Origin: Pseudomonas sp. RSB 5.4
GTDB lineage: Bacteria > Pseudomonadota > Gammaproteobacteria > Pseudomonadales > Pseudomonadaceae
DNA: 64,000 bases
Direction of reading: 5' to 3'
Assembly (NCBI RefSeq): GCF_037126175.1
Contig: NZ_CP146986.1
Location: forward strand, 2,694,501 to 2,758,500
Position numbers and translations under genes: made by a program. Below the pieces are notes generated by a model. It was not told the origin of the DNA, did no database searches, and saw only the letters and a list, made by a program, of their open reading frames with translations. This document shows positions 25,453-36,203 of this stretch, one piece after another. The first letter of the stretch is position 1. The number at the start of each line of letters is the position of its first letter.

Positions 25453-27956
25453 TGGCACGTCTGCCGCTGTTGCGTCTGTTCAGTCTCGCGCTACGTCAAC
25501 TCATGCGCGATGCCCGCGCCGGGGAATTGCGAGTGTTGTTTTTCGCGCTGGTGGTGGCGGTCGCGGCGAGTACCGCCATCGGCTACTTCGGCGCCCGCCT
25601 CAACGGCGCAATGATGCTGCGCGCCACCGAGTTCCTTGGCGCCGACATGGTGCTTGAGGGCAGCTCGCCGGCCCGCGACGAACAGATCCGCAGCGGCACC
25701 GAGCTGCGCTTGAATCATGCGCAGGTGGTGGAATTTTCCAGCGTAATCGCCACTGACAACGGTATTCAGTTATCGAGCATAAAAGCCGTCGACCGCGCCT
25801 ACCCTCTGCGCGGCGAACTGAAAAGCGCCCCGGCCCCGTTTGCCGTTGAAACAGCTGGCGGTGAACCGCAACCCGGTGAAGCCTGGGTCGAAGCACGTCT
25901 GCTGACCGCCCTTGATCTGAAGATCGGCGACAGCATCGACGTCGGCATGAAAACCCTGAAGCTGACCCGCGTGCTGACCTACGAACCGGATCGCGCCGGC
26001 AACTTCTACAGCCTCACGCCTCGGGTGATGATCAACCTCGATGACCTCGCGGCCACCGGCGTGGTGCAGCCCGGCAGCCGCGTGAGCTACCGCGAACTGT
26101 GGCGCGGTGAACCGCAGGCGCTGGAGACCTACCGGCAATTGATCAAACCGGGGTTGGCGGCCAACCAGCGAATCGAAGATGCGCGCGACGGCAATCGGCA
26201 GATTGGCGGTGCACTGGGCAAGGCCGAGCGTTATCTGAACATGGCCAGTCTGGTCGCGGTGTTACTCGCCGGCGTGGCCGTAGCGTTATCGGCCAACCGC
26301 TTCGCCAGCCGCCGCTTCGATGCCAGTGCGCTGTTGCGCTGCCTTGGCCTGTCGCGTCGGGAAACCATGCTGCTGTTCAGTATTCAGCTGACCGTGCTGG
26401 GCCTGTTCGCCGCCCTCAGTGGTGCCGTGCTCGGCTGGCTGGCGCAACTGGGACTGTTCGCTCTGTTGCATGATCTGCTACCCGCCGATGTGCCACCGGG
26501 CGGCCTGTTTCCGGCGCTCGCCGGGATCGGCACCGGGCTGGTGGCACTGGCCGGTTTCGCCCTGCCGCCGCTTGCCGCGCTGGGCCGGGTGCCACCGCTG
26601 CGCGTATTGCGTCGCGACATGCTGCCGATTCCGTCGAGTACCTGGATGGTTTATGGCGCAGCGCTGGGTGCGCTGGGCCTGATCATGTGGCGCCTGAGTC
26701 TGGATCTGTTGCTGACTTTCGCCCTGCTGGGCGGTGGTGTGGTCGCTGCGCTGCTATTGGGAGGCTTGCTGCTGTTGTTGCTCAACAGCCTGCGGCGGAT
26801 GCTCGCCCGTGCGCCTCTGCCGTGGCGCCTCGGTCTGGGTCAGTTGCTGCGTCATCCGCTGGCGGCGGCCGGGCAAGCGCTGGCGTTCGGGTTGATCCTG
26901 CTGTCGATGGCGCTGATCGCTCTGCTGCGCGGTGAATTGCTCGACACCTGGCAAAACCAGTTGCCGAAAAACGCCCCCAACTACTTCGCCCTGAACATCC
27001 TGCCGGCGGACAAACAGGCCTTCACCGATCATTTGATCAAAGTGTCCGCACAAGCAGCGCCGCTATACCCGGTGGTGCCGGGACGGCTGATCAGCATCAA
27101 CGGCGAACCGGTGCAGCAGATCGTCAGCAAGGATTCGGCCGGTGATCGCGCGGTGCAGCGTGACTTGAGCCTGACCTGGGCGGCTGACCTTCCGGCCGGC
27201 AACAAGCTCACCGCCGGTACCTGGTGGACCGGGCAACCCTCGGATGACGTGCCGGGCGTTTCAGTTGAAGGCAAAGTCGCCGAAAGCCTCAAGCTCAAAC
27301 TCGGCGATCACATGGTGTTCAGCGTGGGCGGGGTCAATCGTGAAGCGAAAGTCACCAGCCTGCGCGAGATCAACTGGGACAACTTCCAGCCGAACTTCTT
27401 CATGATCTTCCAGCCCGGCACCTTGAAGGATCTGCCAGCGACTTACCTGACCAGTTTCTATCTGGCACCCGGTCACGATCAGCAGATTGTCGAGCTGTCG
27501 CGGGCATTTCCGGCGGTGACCATCCTTCAGGTCGAAGCCCTGCTGGAACAACTGCGCAGCATCCTCGCCCAGGTCACCCTGGCGGTGGAATACGTGTTGT
27601 TGTTTGTGTTGGCGGCGGGGATGGCCGTGTTGTTCTCCGGCTTGCAGGCAACCCTGGATGAACGCATTCGCCAAGGCGCGCTGTTACGTGCGCTGGGGGC
27701 GCAACGGCAGTTGCTGGTCAAGGCCCGGCGCATCGAGTTCGGCTTGCTCGGGGCGGTCAGCGGTTTGCTGGCAGCCATTGGTTCGGAGGTGGTGAGCCTG
27801 GTGCTGTATCGCTATGCGTTCGATCTGCCGTGGCATCCACATCCATGGTTGCTGGTGCTGCCATTGATCGGCGCCGTGCTGATTGGTGGTGCGGGTGTAT
27901 TCGGCACACGCCGGGCGTTGAATGCGAGTCCGCTGACAGTCCTGCGCGAGGGTTGA
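25452..27956 (+). CDS. FtsX-like ABC transporter permease (YbbP type)
   Basis: The 834-residue protein has an N-terminal helix, a large extracytoplasmic MacB-like domain (about 45-260), three helices (including [20 protein letters not shown]), a second hydrophobic block (about 400-500), another soluble domain and a final FtsX block ending [14 protein letters not shown]. This two-unit architecture is that of YbbP-type permeases paired with YbbA, thought to export lipids or lipoproteins. ATG overlaps the stop of the ATPase gene. Confidence 0.9.
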   Translation: MARLPLLRLFSLALRQLMRDARAGELRVLFFALVVAVAASTAIGYFGARLNGAMMLRATEFLGADMVLEGSSPARDEQIRSGTELRLNHAQVVEFSSVIATDNGIQLSSIKAVDRAYPLRGELKSAPAPFAVETAGGEPQPGEAWVEARLLTALDLKIGDSIDVGMKTLKLTRVLTYEPDRAGNFYSLTPRVMINLDDLAATGVVQPGSRVSYRELWRGEPQALETYRQLIKPGLAANQRIEDARDGNRQIGGALGKAERYLNMASLVAVLLAGVAVALSANRFASRRFDASALLRCLGLSRRETMLLFSIQLTVLGLFAALSGAVLGWLAQLGLFALLHDLLPADVPPGGLFPALAGIGTGLVALAGFALPPLAALGRVPPLRVLRRDMLPIPSSTWMVYGAALGALGLIMWRLSLDLLLTFALLGGGVVAALLLGGLLLLLLNSLRRMLARAPLPWRLGLGQLLRHPLAAAGQALAFGLILLSMALIALLRGELLDTWQNQLPKNAPNYFALNILPADKQAFTDHLIKVSAQAAPLYPVVPGRLISINGEPVQQIVSKDSAGDRAVQRDLSLTWAADLPAGNKLTAGTWWTGQPSDDVPGVSVEGKVAESLKLKLGDHMVFSVGGVNREAKVTSLREINWDNFQPNFFMIFQPGTLKDLPATYLTSFYLAPGHDQQIVELSRAFPAVTILQVEALLEQLRSILAQVTLAVEYVLLFVLAAGMAVLFSGLQATLDERIRQGALLRALGAQRQLLVKARRIEFGLLGAVSGLLAAIGSEVVSLVLYRYAFDLPWHPHPWLLVLPLIGAVLIGGAGVFGTRRALNASPLTVLREG

Positions 27957-27990
27957 TAGACTCCTGTCTTCGTCACCACAAGAAGCTGCC

Positions 27991-28488
27991 ATGAGCCGTT
28001 ATCGCCCTCCCCGCACCGCCGGCACCGCGCTGATCACCCCTGAAGGTGAAGCGCGGATGCGCGCCGAATTCCATGAGCTGTGGCACGTGCGCCGCCCGCA
28101 GGTGACGCAAGCAGTCAGCGAGGCAGCGGCCCAGGGTGATCGCTCGGAAAACGCCGAGTACACCTATGGCAAGAAAATGCTGCGCGAGATCGACAGCCGC
28201 GTGCGTTTTCTTACCAAGCGTCTCGAAGCATTGAAGGTCGTCAGCGAAAAACCCAGCGATCCGAACAAGGTCTACTTCGGCGCCTGGGTGACCATCGAGG
28301 ACGAAGACGGCAAGCAATCGCGCTACCGTATCGTCGGCCCGGATGAGCTGGATCTGAAACTCGGTCTGATCAGCATCGACTCACCGCTGGCCCGCGCCTT
28401 GATCGGCAAGGCGCTGGACGCCGAAGTCCGGGTGCAGACGCCAACCGGTGAGCAATTTGTCTATATCGTGGCGATCGACTATCCCTGA
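27991..28488 (+). CDS. greB: GreB transcript cleavage factor
   Basis: The 165-residue protein has the GreB start [19 protein letters not shown], the coiled-coil tip [16 protein letters not shown] with the acidic Asp and Glu that coordinate the catalytic Mg in RNA polymerase, and the FKBP-like C-terminal domain ([19 protein letters not shown] in essence). It rescues backtracked transcription complexes. It lies 34 bp after the permease gene and may be in the same transcript. Confidence 0.95.
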   Translation: MSRYRPPRTAGTALITPEGEARMRAEFHELWHVRRPQVTQAVSEAAAQGDRSENAEYTYGKKMLREIDSRVRFLTKRLEALKVVSEKPSDPNKVYFGAWVTIEDEDGKQSRYRIVGPDELDLKLGLISIDSPLARALIGKALDAEVRVQTPTGEQFVYIVAIDYP

Positions 28489-28493
28489 GCGTT

Positions 28494-28802
28494 TCAGCGG
28501 CGGGTGATCAAACCCTGCCGCGCGACGCGAACCAGTTGCTTGATCATTTCCGGGGCATCTTCCTGGCTGGGGGCCTGAATCACTGCCAGATCGAAACTGT
28601 CACTGGCAAACCGCGCCAGCGATTCACCATCTTCGACAAACTGGATCAGGAACGCGGCAGGACCGCCGCTGCGACGTGGCCAGCCATCGAGATAACGCAA
28701 CAGCGTCGGCTGGTGTTTGCCGCCAAGCAGGATTTTTGGGTTGCGCTGGGTGATATGAGCCGTGATCGGCGCGGGACGTGCTGGAGGGCGTAGTGCATTC
28801 AT
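28494..28802 (-). CDS. Conserved hypothetical protein, 102 residues
   Basis: I do not recognise a family. The protein is Pro-rich at the N-terminus (MNALRPPARPAPITAHITQR), then has an alpha/beta pattern with GGPAAFLIQFVEDGESLARFAS and DLAVIQAPSQEDAPEMIKQL. It has no signal peptide or membrane segment. Its 3' end faces greB with 5 bp between them. Coding is supported mainly by codon bias. Confidence 0.55.
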   Translation of the reverse strand: MNALRPPARPAPITAHITQRNPKILLGGKHQPTLLRYLDGWPRRSGGPAAFLIQFVEDGESLARFASDSFDLAVIQAPSQEDAPEMIKQLVRVARQGLITRR

Positions 28803-29009
28803 CGTGTCGTGTCTCTGCCTCAAAAGTCTGCATGGCAGGTGAGAGGCAACACCGAACCAGCGCTTTAGCGGTATTTCGAAGCCCTGTTCCGGCTTCTGAC
28901 GGCAACTGTAGAAGTCACCTGGCGCCCCGCAAGTAGCTGTTTAAATCGGCGCATGAGCAACATCCTAGATAACGTGACCGATGAGTGTCAAGAATCGGCC
29001 GCAACAAAA

Positions 29010-29032
29010 AAGGCCCGCACAATGCGGGCCTT
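29010..29032 (-). terminator. DoxX gene terminator
   Basis: The stem AAGGCCCGCA / TGCGGGCCTT has a short CAA loop. On the minus strand it is followed by a run of T residues. It lies 20 bp after the DoxX stop codon. Confidence 0.85.
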
Positions 29033-29050
29033 TTGCTGGAGCCAGAGCGC

Positions 29051-29485
29051 TCAACCGGCGATGGCGCGATCCACCGACAGCTTGCCGGCGCCTTCGATCA
29101 TCACCGCAAGACTGCCACCCAGCAGCGCCAGAGCAAATTCGTAACCGTTGTTGGCCATGAACAGACCGTTGCTGATGTGCACGGTGAAGATCGCCACCAG
29201 CGACAGGAAGGTCAGACCCAAGGCTGCCGGACGCACCAACAGGCCGATGATCAGCGCCAGACCGGCAAAAAACTCGGTACCGCCGGCCAGCGTGGCCATC
29301 AGGTAACCCGGGTGCAGACCGAGGCTGTCCATGTACTGCGCAGTCCCCGCCAGACCGTAACCACCAAACAGACCAAACAGTTTTTGCGAACCGTGGGCGG
29401 CGAAGATCACGCCAACAGCGATACGCAGAATGGTCAAGCCGTAACCGGCGCGGGTGAACAGTACCTTGTTGATCAGAGAGCTCAT
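29051..29485 (-). CDS. DoxX-family membrane protein
   Basis: The 144-residue protein has four predicted membrane helices (including TILRIAVGVIFAAHGSQKLF and FFAGLALIIGLLVRPAALGL). The Gly-Ser-Gln-Lys motif after the first helix and GGTEFFAGLALI are the DoxX signature. Family members are associated with thiol redox or respiratory partners; a specific function is not known here. ATG at 29485 has AAGGA about nine bases upstream; the earlier ATG sits against that site. Confidence 0.82.
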   Translation of the reverse strand: MSSLINKVLFTRAGYGLTILRIAVGVIFAAHGSQKLFGLFGGYGLAGTAQYMDSLGLHPGYLMATLAGGTEFFAGLALIIGLLVRPAALGLTFLSLVAIFTVHISNGLFMANNGYEFALALLGGSLAVMIEGAGKLSVDRAIAG

Positions 29486-29591
29486 GTGGGTCATTCCTTT
29501 TGGAGAAGTGTGTGTTGGTTGGCCGCCATATTAATCAGTTAATTTCATGTTAAAAGCGGAAATATTCCACCATACCAATCGATTTATTTGA

Positions 29592-31013
29592 TTATTTGCG
29601 TGAGGCTACTTTCTGTCCCCGGGGCTCCAACGACTCCCGCTCCCGGTCGAACGCCAGGTAATACTTGTTCACGCTATTAACATAGCTGACCGGCCCCATG
29701 CCCACCTGCTCCATGGCGATGCGCTCGACCTGAAAGAACCACTGGTTCGGATTCAGCCCGCGCCGCCGTGCCTCGGCGCGCATGCCTTGCACCCGCTCCG
29801 GGCCGATGTTGTAGGCCGCCAGGGTGAACGCCATGCGCTCACGCTCATTGAGCTTCGGACTGTTGAAAAACTTGCGCCGGATCATCGCCAGGTACTTGGC
29901 CCCGGCCTGCACATTCGCATCAAGGTTCTGGATGTTGTTCACCCCGACCCGCTGCGCGGCGGACGGGGTGATCTGCATCAGCCCGGTCGGCCCACTGCCG
30001 CTGCGGGCGCTGGGTTGCAGCGCCGATTCCTTGAAGGCCAGCGCCGCCAGATTCAGCCAGTCCATGCTTTGCGCGTCGGCGTGTTTTTGCAGGGTCGGGC
30101 GCAGTTTTTCCAGACGCTGACGATCAGCCTTGGCCAATGGATAGTGCACTTGGTAAAGGCGCCGATAGATCCGCAGAAACTCGGCATCCTCGTTCGCCGG
30201 TTTCTTGTAGCCGACCAGGAAGCGATCAATGCTTGCCCGCAGCATCGAGGCATCACGGCGCACAAACCAGTATTCCTCACCCGGCTCGCTGATCATCAAT
30301 TGCCGATCGAAACGCAGCTTGGGCAGGATCTTGCCCCAGCGCTCGGCGATCGGTTGCTCGACGATGGTCAGATGAAAAATCCCGCCCTGCACCATCTCCA
30401 GCACGTCCTCGACCGCCAAGGTCGGATCGACCCATTCGATCTTGATCGGTGCCAGTTTGCGCAGCGCCAGTTTCTGATTGAGCTGACTGACCGCCTCCCC
30501 CGCCGCACTGCCGGTCGGCAAGGCTAGGGTCTTGCCGGAAAGCTGTTCGACCTTGGTGTAGCGACGCTCGCCCTTGATGCCGACCAGCACCAGCGGCACA
30601 TTGCTGGCGATCGGCTCGCTGCTGGCTACCGCGTGGCCGGGTTGCAGATCGAGCAGCTCGCCGGGCGCGACCAGATCACCTTCGCCGCGCTGCAACGCGC
30701 CGAGCAGTTGATCCTTGGCTTGGGGAATGATTTTTAGGATGATTTCCTGGCCGTCGCGGGCGTGGCCATTGAGGTATTGCTCGAAGGCGCGCAGGCGATG
30801 GTATTCGACACCGATGGCCTGGCCCTGGACTTCACCGGAGCTGTTGCGGCTCTGATTGACCAGCACGCGCAACACGCGACTGCTGCGTATCTCCGACAAG
30901 TCGCGGACCTTGGCGGCCGGCACGGCTTGCAGTGGCCCGGGCAAGCGCGCAACCGCCGTTATCGGCAGCAGCAGCGACGCACACAACAGGAGCAAAACCG
31001 AGGGACGATGCAT
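29592..31013 (-). CDS. MltF-type membrane-bound lytic transglycosylase
   Basis: The 473-residue precursor has a signal peptide (SVLLLLCASLLLPITAVARL), an N-terminal solute-binding (SBP_bac_3) domain of about 230 residues from SRVLRVLVNQSRNSSGEVQG, and a C-terminal SLT domain with the catalytic Glu in ALAFKESALQPSARSGSGPT, then GLMQITPSAAQRVGV and YNIGPERVQGM. This layout is that of MltF, in which peptidoglycan peptides bound to the first domain control the lyase. P. aeruginosa has two such proteins; this one looks like the second. The start MHRPSVLL has GGAGAGTGG before it; a longer frame was rejected. Confidence 0.9.
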   Translation of the reverse strand: MHRPSVLLLLCASLLLPITAVARLPGPLQAVPAAKVRDLSEIRSSRVLRVLVNQSRNSSGEVQGQAIGVEYHRLRAFEQYLNGHARDGQEIILKIIPQAKDQLLGALQRGEGDLVAPGELLDLQPGHAVASSEPIASNVPLVLVGIKGERRYTKVEQLSGKTLALPTGSAAGEAVSQLNQKLALRKLAPIKIEWVDPTLAVEDVLEMVQGGIFHLTIVEQPIAERWGKILPKLRFDRQLMISEPGEEYWFVRRDASMLRASIDRFLVGYKKPANEDAEFLRIYRRLYQVHYPLAKADRQRLEKLRPTLQKHADAQSMDWLNLAALAFKESALQPSARSGSGPTGLMQITPSAAQRVGVNNIQNLDANVQAGAKYLAMIRRKFFNSPKLNERERMAFTLAAYNIGPERVQGMRAEARRRGLNPNQWFFQVERIAMEQVGMGPVSYVNSVNKYYLAFDRERESLEPRGQKVASRK

Positions 31014-31252
31014 CCACTCTCCGGAAAGAATACGGGGGCGTTTTCTAACCGCTGAACGGTCGAAATTGCCGACGAAAACAGAGCGCCTGGAGCGCTGACA
31101 AAGTGCAAGAGACTGGCACGAGGATGGCATTTGCGCCAACCCGAGCAGTCTCGCGGCATCAAAAGACAGCTATAACTCGTTGTAGTTCTTGGCTTTTCTT
31201 ATGAATCTACAGCTCTGGTATGCTTTCCGGCCTTCGGCCCGAGGTAGCAACC

Positions 31253-32059
31253 ATGCAACTCATCGATATCGGCGTCAACCTGACCAACCCAAGTTTCGCC
31301 GAAAAACATCAGGCCGTGCTCGACCGCGCCTACGCTGCCGGGGTCTGCCAACTGGTGCTGACCGGCACCAGCGTCGAGGGCAGCGAACAGGCGCTGGAGC
31401 TGTGCCAGCAACTGGATCAAAGCGGCCAGCGACTGTTCGCCACCGCCGGCATTCACCCGCATTCGGCCAGTGACTGGAACGCTGACAGCGCGCGCCGTTT
31501 GCGCAGTCTGCTGCAAGAAGCAAACGTGGTCGCCGTGGGCGAATGCGGGCTGGATTTCAACCGGGATTTCTCGCCGCGCCCGCAGCAGGAAAAAGTCCTC
31601 GAAGAACATCTGGCGCTGGCCGCAGAACTGCAGTTACCGGTGTTCCTGCACGAGCGTGACGCCAGTCAGCGTCTGCTGGAAATCCTCAGGGACTTCCGCG
31701 ATCAATTGCCCGCCGCCGTGGTGCACTGCTTTACCGGCGAGCAAAAAGCCTTGTTCAGTTACCTGGATCTGGACCTGCACATCGGCATCACCGGCTGGAT
31801 CTGCGACGAGCGCCGGGGCACGCACCTGCATCCGCTGGTCAAGGAGATCAAGCGCGGACGGCTGATGCTCGAAAGCGACGCGCCGTACCTGCTGCCCCGC
31901 ACCTTGCGCCCAAAGCCGAAGAACGGCCGCAATGAACCAGCGTATCTGACCGAAGTGCTGCGCGAAGTGGCGCTGCATCGGGGCGAAGCCGAGGAAGATC
32001 TGGCAGCACATACCACAGCGTGTGCCCGCGCATTCTTCAACCTCCCCGCCCTGCCCTGA
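31253..32059 (+). CDS. tatD: TatD-family metal-dependent DNase
   Basis: The 268-residue TIM-barrel protein begins [20 protein letters not shown], as TatD does (the second subgroup starting D-I-G-V-N-L). Metal ligands are seen in [30 protein letters not shown] and [12 protein letters not shown]. TatD is a 3'-5' exonuclease acting on DNA and RNA in repair of oxidative damage; E. coli tatD is in the tat operon but is not needed for export. It stands alone here, followed by a REPIN. Confidence 0.92.
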   Translation: MQLIDIGVNLTNPSFAEKHQAVLDRAYAAGVCQLVLTGTSVEGSEQALELCQQLDQSGQRLFATAGIHPHSASDWNADSARRLRSLLQEANVVAVGECGLDFNRDFSPRPQQEKVLEEHLALAAELQLPVFLHERDASQRLLEILRDFRDQLPAAVVHCFTGEQKALFSYLDLDLHIGITGWICDERRGTHLHPLVKEIKRGRLMLESDAPYLLPRTLRPKPKNGRNEPAYLTEVLREVALHRGEAEEDLAAHTTACARAFFNLPALP

Positions 32060-32075
32060 CACACCACAAATTCCA

Positions 32076-32168
32076 TTGTGGGAGCGGGCTTGCTCGCGAA
32101 GGCAGTGTGTCAGGCAGAAATGAGCTGAATGACACACCGCATTCGCGAGCAAGCCCGCTCCCACAGGG
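32076..32168. repeat. REPIN (TGAATGACACACCGCATTC subgroup)
   Basis: Facing REPs at 32077-32101 and 32142-32166 enclose the core also seen in the REPINs at 12680 and 23690. It lies between tatD and the chemoreceptor gene. Confidence 0.9.
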
Positions 32169-32272
32169 GATCAGCGTAGAACCTGTTGACCCATATCAAC
32201 ATCCCGATATCTGCATAGCGGCACAATACTGGCACCTTGCCAAAACTGTTTCCGCTATCAGAGAAGACCTCC

Positions 32273-33754
32273 ATGGGTGCCTGGCTTAGCAATATCTCGC
32301 TGAAATACAAATTCTGGGCGGTCAATGCGGTCGCTTTCGTCACCACCCTGCTGCTGGTGCTGTACGCCGTGCAACTCGAGCAGCAGGCCCGCAGCCAAGC
32401 CTCACAAGCGTCTGCTCAGGCTCAGGCGCAATTGCTCAAGGCCTGGCCGGCCGGGCAGGCGCTGCCCAAGACTGATCAGGTGCTGACCTTCAAACGTGGT
32501 GAAGCGCCGCGCCTCAACGACCAGCCTGTGCTGGAGATCAGCGAAAGTAACGGCTGGAACGAGATCAATCACCTGCCGCTGTTCGGCAACAACCCGCTGA
32601 TGGGTGCCGAAGTGTTCAGTCGCGCCGACGGCCAGCAAGTCGCGGTCATTGCCTATAGCCCAAGCCTGGCGCAAGTGTTCAGCGAACGCTTTGCCAACTA
32701 CGCCGTGGCGGTGTTCATCCTGATGTTCGCCATGCTTTGCGCCTCACAGTTGCTGATCCGTTTCCTGCTCAGTCAGCTCAACACGCTGAAAGACGTGATG
32801 CTGCACGTCGAGAAAAGCGGTGACCTCTCGGCCCGCGTACCGCTGGCCTGCAAGGACGAAGTCGGGCAGATGGCCAATGCGTTCAACGCGATGCAGGCCG
32901 GTTATCAGCGCGTGGTCACCACCGTAGCCAACACCGCGCGGCAACTGGACGTCGGTGCCGCACGTCTGGCGGCGAGCATGAACGACGTGCGCCACGGCAT
33001 GCTCGGTCAACAGAGCGAGACCGATCAGGCCGCCACCGCGATCAACGAAATGACCGCCACGGTTTATCACATCGCGCAGCACGCCGGTGCCACTCGCGAC
33101 CTGTCGCAAACCGCCGACAGTCTGGCCGGCAGCGGCCAGCAAGTGGTCAGCCGTGTGCAGCAGTCGATTGCCGGACTCTCCAGCGGCGTGCAGCAAACCG
33201 CCGAGATGATTCAGCGTCTGGCCGAGGACAGCCAGAAAATCAACGGTGTGGTCAGCGTGATTCACAGCATCGCCGAGCAAACCAATCTGCTGGCGCTGAA
33301 CGCCGCCATCGAAGCGGCCCGTGCCGGCGAGATGGGCCGTGGCTTTGCGGTGGTCGCCGATGAGGTGCGCAACCTCGCCAAGCGTGTGCAGACCTCCACC
33401 GATGAAATCACCACCATGGTCTCGGCACTGCAGGCCGGCACGCGCGATGCGGTGGACTTCATGCAGGAGAGTTCGTACAAGGCCGACGACTGCGTGCAGC
33501 AGGCGCAGGAAGCCGGTGAAGCGCTGGCGGAAATCACTGGCGCCGTGGCGCAGATGCGCGAGAGCAACACGCAGATTGCGGTGGCGGCGGAACAGCAGAG
33601 TCAGGTCGCGGAAGAGATGAATCGGGCGGTGGTGAGCATTCGTGATGTGACCGAGAATACCGTGCAGCAGACCGTGGATTCGGCGACCACCAGTAATGAG
33701 TTGGCGACGTTGGCCGGGGAGCTCAACAAGGCTATTGGTCAGTTGAAACTCTGA
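32273..33754 (+). CDS. Methyl-accepting chemotaxis protein
   Basis: The 493-residue protein has an N-terminal helix ([20 protein letters not shown]), a short periplasmic part of about 100 residues without a named sensor domain, a second helix ([20 protein letters not shown]), a HAMP domain, and a cytoplasmic four-helix hairpin. The hairpin tip [20 protein letters not shown] is the canonical CheA/CheW contact. Ligand unknown. No che genes are near. ATG at 32273 was chosen as the first with the helix-proximal basic residues; the longer frame begins in the spacer. Confidence 0.93.
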   Translation: MGAWLSNISLKYKFWAVNAVAFVTTLLLVLYAVQLEQQARSQASQASAQAQAQLLKAWPAGQALPKTDQVLTFKRGEAPRLNDQPVLEISESNGWNEINHLPLFGNNPLMGAEVFSRADGQQVAVIAYSPSLAQVFSERFANYAVAVFILMFAMLCASQLLIRFLLSQLNTLKDVMLHVEKSGDLSARVPLACKDEVGQMANAFNAMQAGYQRVVTTVANTARQLDVGAARLAASMNDVRHGMLGQQSETDQAATAINEMTATVYHIAQHAGATRDLSQTADSLAGSGQQVVSRVQQSIAGLSSGVQQTAEMIQRLAEDSQKINGVVSVIHSIAEQTNLLALNAAIEAARAGEMGRGFAVVADEVRNLAKRVQTSTDEITTMVSALQAGTRDAVDFMQESSYKADDCVQQAQEAGEALAEITGAVAQMRESNTQIAVAAEQQSQVAEEMNRAVVSIRDVTENTVQQTVDSATTSNELATLAGELNKAIGQLKL

Positions 33755-33756
33755 CG

Positions 33757-33842
33757 ACGCCTTCGCGAGCAAGCTCGCTCCCACAGGGAATCTGTGGCGT
33801 ACACCAATCCCCTGTGGGAGCGAGCTTGCTCGCGAAGGCGTC
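33757..33842. repeat. REPIN
   Basis: Facing REPs with CGAGCTTGC loops (GAGCAAGCTCGCTCCCACAG and its complement) are separated by about 26 bp. It starts 3 bp after the chemoreceptor stop codon. Confidence 0.88.
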
Positions 33843-33968
33843 AACCGGGTCAACATCGAATCCGGCGATGACGCCTATCACTTCAATAGCCAACCTTGAT
33901 TCGCCCGCCCCACCCGCCCCGGCCTATTCTCCAACCATGTGTTCAACATGGATCGAGGAGTAGCAAAC

Positions 33969-34334
33969 ATGGGCAAACGTCATCCCAACCTTCCCGCGTG
34001 GCAATGGCGCGCGTACCCGAACAATCACCAGCACCCGACCAATCTGGTGTTGCACCTGATTGCCGTACCGTTGTTCATCGTCGCGTTTCTGTTGATCGTC
34101 TCTGGCGTGTTCAGCCTGAGTCTGGCCAGTGTCGCCATCGGCGTGATTGGTATTGTCGCGGCGCTGGCCTTGCAGCGCCACGGCCACAGCCTGGAGGCGC
34201 AAGCCTCCGAGCCGTTCAGCGACCGCCAGGATGCAGTGTCACGCTTGCTGGTCGAGCAGTTCCTGACCTTTCCGCGGTTCTTGCTCAGCGGTGGCTGGTG
34301 GCGCGCCTGGCGGGAGCGGCACCGTCGGCATTGA
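33969..34334 (+). CDS. DUF962 / Mpo1-like membrane protein
   Basis: The 121-residue protein begins MGKRHPNLPAWQWRAYPNNH and has HQHPTNLVLHLIAVPLFIV, where the His-x-x-Pro-x-Asn ... His pattern is the signature of the Mpo1/YGL010w-like family. Two hydrophobic segments follow. Yeast Mpo1 is a dioxygenase in 2-hydroxy fatty-acid degradation, but bacterial members are not characterised to my knowledge. ATG at 33969 has GAGGAGTAGCAAAC upstream. Confidence 0.7.
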   Translation: MGKRHPNLPAWQWRAYPNNHQHPTNLVLHLIAVPLFIVAFLLIVSGVFSLSLASVAIGVIGIVAALALQRHGHSLEAQASEPFSDRQDAVSRLLVEQFLTFPRFLLSGGWWRAWRERHRRH

Positions 34335-34335
34335 T

Positions 34336-35130
34336 TCAGGCAAAAATCGTTACAGTCTGACGACTCATGGCGATCAACTCCCCGTCCGCACTCCACAGCT
34401 TGGCGGCGACATGGCCGTAACCGTCGGCGGCATATTCGATGTCTGCGAGGTATTTGCACCAGTCCAGGGTGCTCAAATCGCGTAATGGCTGAACGAATTC
34501 AATGGTCCAGGTCAGCGTGCTGCCCGGTGCCGGCTTCTTCAGATACGGCAACAATGCCGGTGGCCACGCATCCACCAGTGCCAACAGATGCGCTTCATTG
34601 ACCGGCTCTTCCTTCACATCGCCACGCAAACGCACCCAACCGCCCATCTGCCGCGATTTATTGCCGGTGAACGGCATGCCGCCGACACTCCAGCGCATCG
34701 ACAGATGCCGCATGAACTCCGGGGTCACGCCTTTGATATAGGGCAACTCCTGGCATTCATCCCAGTGTTTCATTTCAGCAGCGGGATAGGCCTCAACCGC
34801 CACTTCCGAGGGCCGCGAAGCGCCGAAACTGCCTTGCACGATCGTTACCACCTGACCGTTCTGCATGGCCCGCCCCAACACCTGGCTGACTGCTTTGCCT
34901 TCGCGCAACACATCGACTTCGAAACTCACCGGTACTTCCGGCTCGACCGGGCCAACAAAGGTGATCGCCAGCGAACGCACCGGGCGCTCGGCCGGCACTT
35001 TCGCGCGCATGGCTTCGTATTGCAGCGCCGCGACCAGGCCACCAAAACTGGCCCGACCCTGGCCCCACTCGGCGGGAATGGTCAGTTCTGGATCGCGACG
35101 GACCGCATCGAGCAGATCGGAAAAGCGCAT
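34336..35130 (-). CDS. TesB-like acyl-CoA thioesterase family protein (double hotdog)
   Basis: The 264-residue protein has two hotdog domains: the first with GRASFGGLVAALQYEAMR and LAITFVGPVEPEVP, the second with LLALVDAWPPALLPYLKKP and DWCKYLADIEYAADGYGH. This matches the TesB-like acyl-CoA thioesterase (4HBT_3) family. Substrate unknown. It converges on the Mpo1-like gene, with one base between the two stop codons. A REPIN lies upstream of its start. Confidence 0.82.
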   Translation of the reverse strand: MRFSDLLDAVRRDPELTIPAEWGQGRASFGGLVAALQYEAMRAKVPAERPVRSLAITFVGPVEPEVPVSFEVDVLREGKAVSQVLGRAMQNGQVVTIVQGSFGASRPSEVAVEAYPAAEMKHWDECQELPYIKGVTPEFMRHLSMRWSVGGMPFTGNKSRQMGGWVRLRGDVKEEPVNEAHLLALVDAWPPALLPYLKKPAPGSTLTWTIEFVQPLRDLSTLDWCKYLADIEYAADGYGHVAAKLWSADGELIAMSRQTVTIFA

Positions 35131-35249
35131 GACAACCTCAGCAAGCGAAAATTGAATGCTGCGATCTTAACCAGCATGAGAGAGCGCCGCAGCGTCTATT
35201 CCGGTCAAATGGACTGACAGAAAGGCCTTAAGGTCAGGAAGATATTCGA

Positions 35250-35343
35250 ATGTGGGAGCGGGCTTGCTCGCGAAAGCGCTGTGTCAGTCACCGATGTGTC
35301 TACTGATACACCGCTTTCGCGAGCAAGCCCGCTCCCACAAAGG
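35250..35343. repeat. REPIN
   Basis: Facing REPs GTGGGAGCGGGCTTGCTCGC (from 35252) and GCGAGCAAGCCCGCTCCCAC (to 35338) enclose the inner arms GAAAGCG(CT) and CGCTTTC. It lies between the thioesterase start and the CHAD-domain stop codon. Confidence 0.9.
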
Positions 35344-35356
35344 GTCTATGGAGAAT

Positions 35357-36124
35357 TCAGGATTTGAAGCAGGCTGAACTGAGTTTATCGAGCACCCGAT
35401 CCGCCTTGGCTTCAGCCTTGATCAGGCCCGCCTGCCAGGTCGCGACGCACGGTTGCAGATCGCTTTCCAGCTCGGCCCGCGCCAGCCACTGCCAGCAATC
35501 GTGCCAGTCGCCCAGCGCGCCCTGCGCCGACTTCAGCCGTGCCAGCGCCGCTTCAGGCAGGCGATCCAGTTCCGGATAGGCTTCGATGCCATAGCGCACG
35601 CGCTTGATCAGCAAGCGCAGGCGATGCCGATCGTGGGCAGGATCGTGCAGGGCCTGGTCAAGTTTTTTCCATTGTTTGTGCAGGCGTTTTTCGATGCGTT
35701 TGGCCAGGCCCTTGAGCAATCCCTGACGCTCGGAGGCGCGCAGGAATCGCGGGAACGCGTCGAGGATGATCAGCAGCGAAGCCACCTCGGCACTCGCCGC
35801 CAGCGTCGGATACGCTTCCGCCATCTGCGCCATGCGCCGTTGCGCGGCCTGCGGTTGATCGTGCTGGAGCAGGTAGGCGGCCAACACCTCGCGATCGCGC
35901 CACGGCGTGGTCAACTGACCGACCGCCGACGCGGCGCCCTCCAGTTGTTCTACACCCGGCAAGCCACGCAAGGGCCGCAACAGGCTGCGCAAGCGGCGCA
36001 CCGTGGTGCGCAAGTCATGCAGTGCCTCGGGGTCGGTACGCGCGGTCATACGCGCCTGACAGGCCAGCAAACGCACTTCCAGACTCAGGACATGAGCCAC
36101 CAACCGGTCAACCAACGCAGACAT
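35357..36124 (-). CDS. CHAD-domain protein
   Basis: The 255-residue all-helical protein has the conserved histidine/arginine pattern of the CHAD domain: EALHDLRTTVRRLRSLLRPL, later HRLRLLIKRVRYGIEAYPEL, and GDWHDCWQWLA. CHAD domains bind polyphosphate; many are fused or adjacent to CYTH triphosphate enzymes, but no CYTH domain is seen here. The start at 36124 has AGGAG at a good distance. Polyphosphate binding is family knowledge and not tested here. Confidence 0.85.
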   Translation of the reverse strand: MSALVDRLVAHVLSLEVRLLACQARMTARTDPEALHDLRTTVRRLRSLLRPLRGLPGVEQLEGAASAVGQLTTPWRDREVLAAYLLQHDQPQAAQRRMAQMAEAYPTLAASAEVASLLIILDAFPRFLRASERQGLLKGLAKRIEKRLHKQWKKLDQALHDPAHDRHRLRLLIKRVRYGIEAYPELDRLPEAALARLKSAQGALGDWHDCWQWLARAELESDLQPCVATWQAGLIKAEAKADRVLDKLSSACFKS

Positions 36125-36203
36125 CGCTTGCTCCTGATTCACATGGCTTGAAAGATGAGTCTGCCGTGGTCGGCCAGCCGCATCCTTGCGTCAAGTCAGC
36201 AGC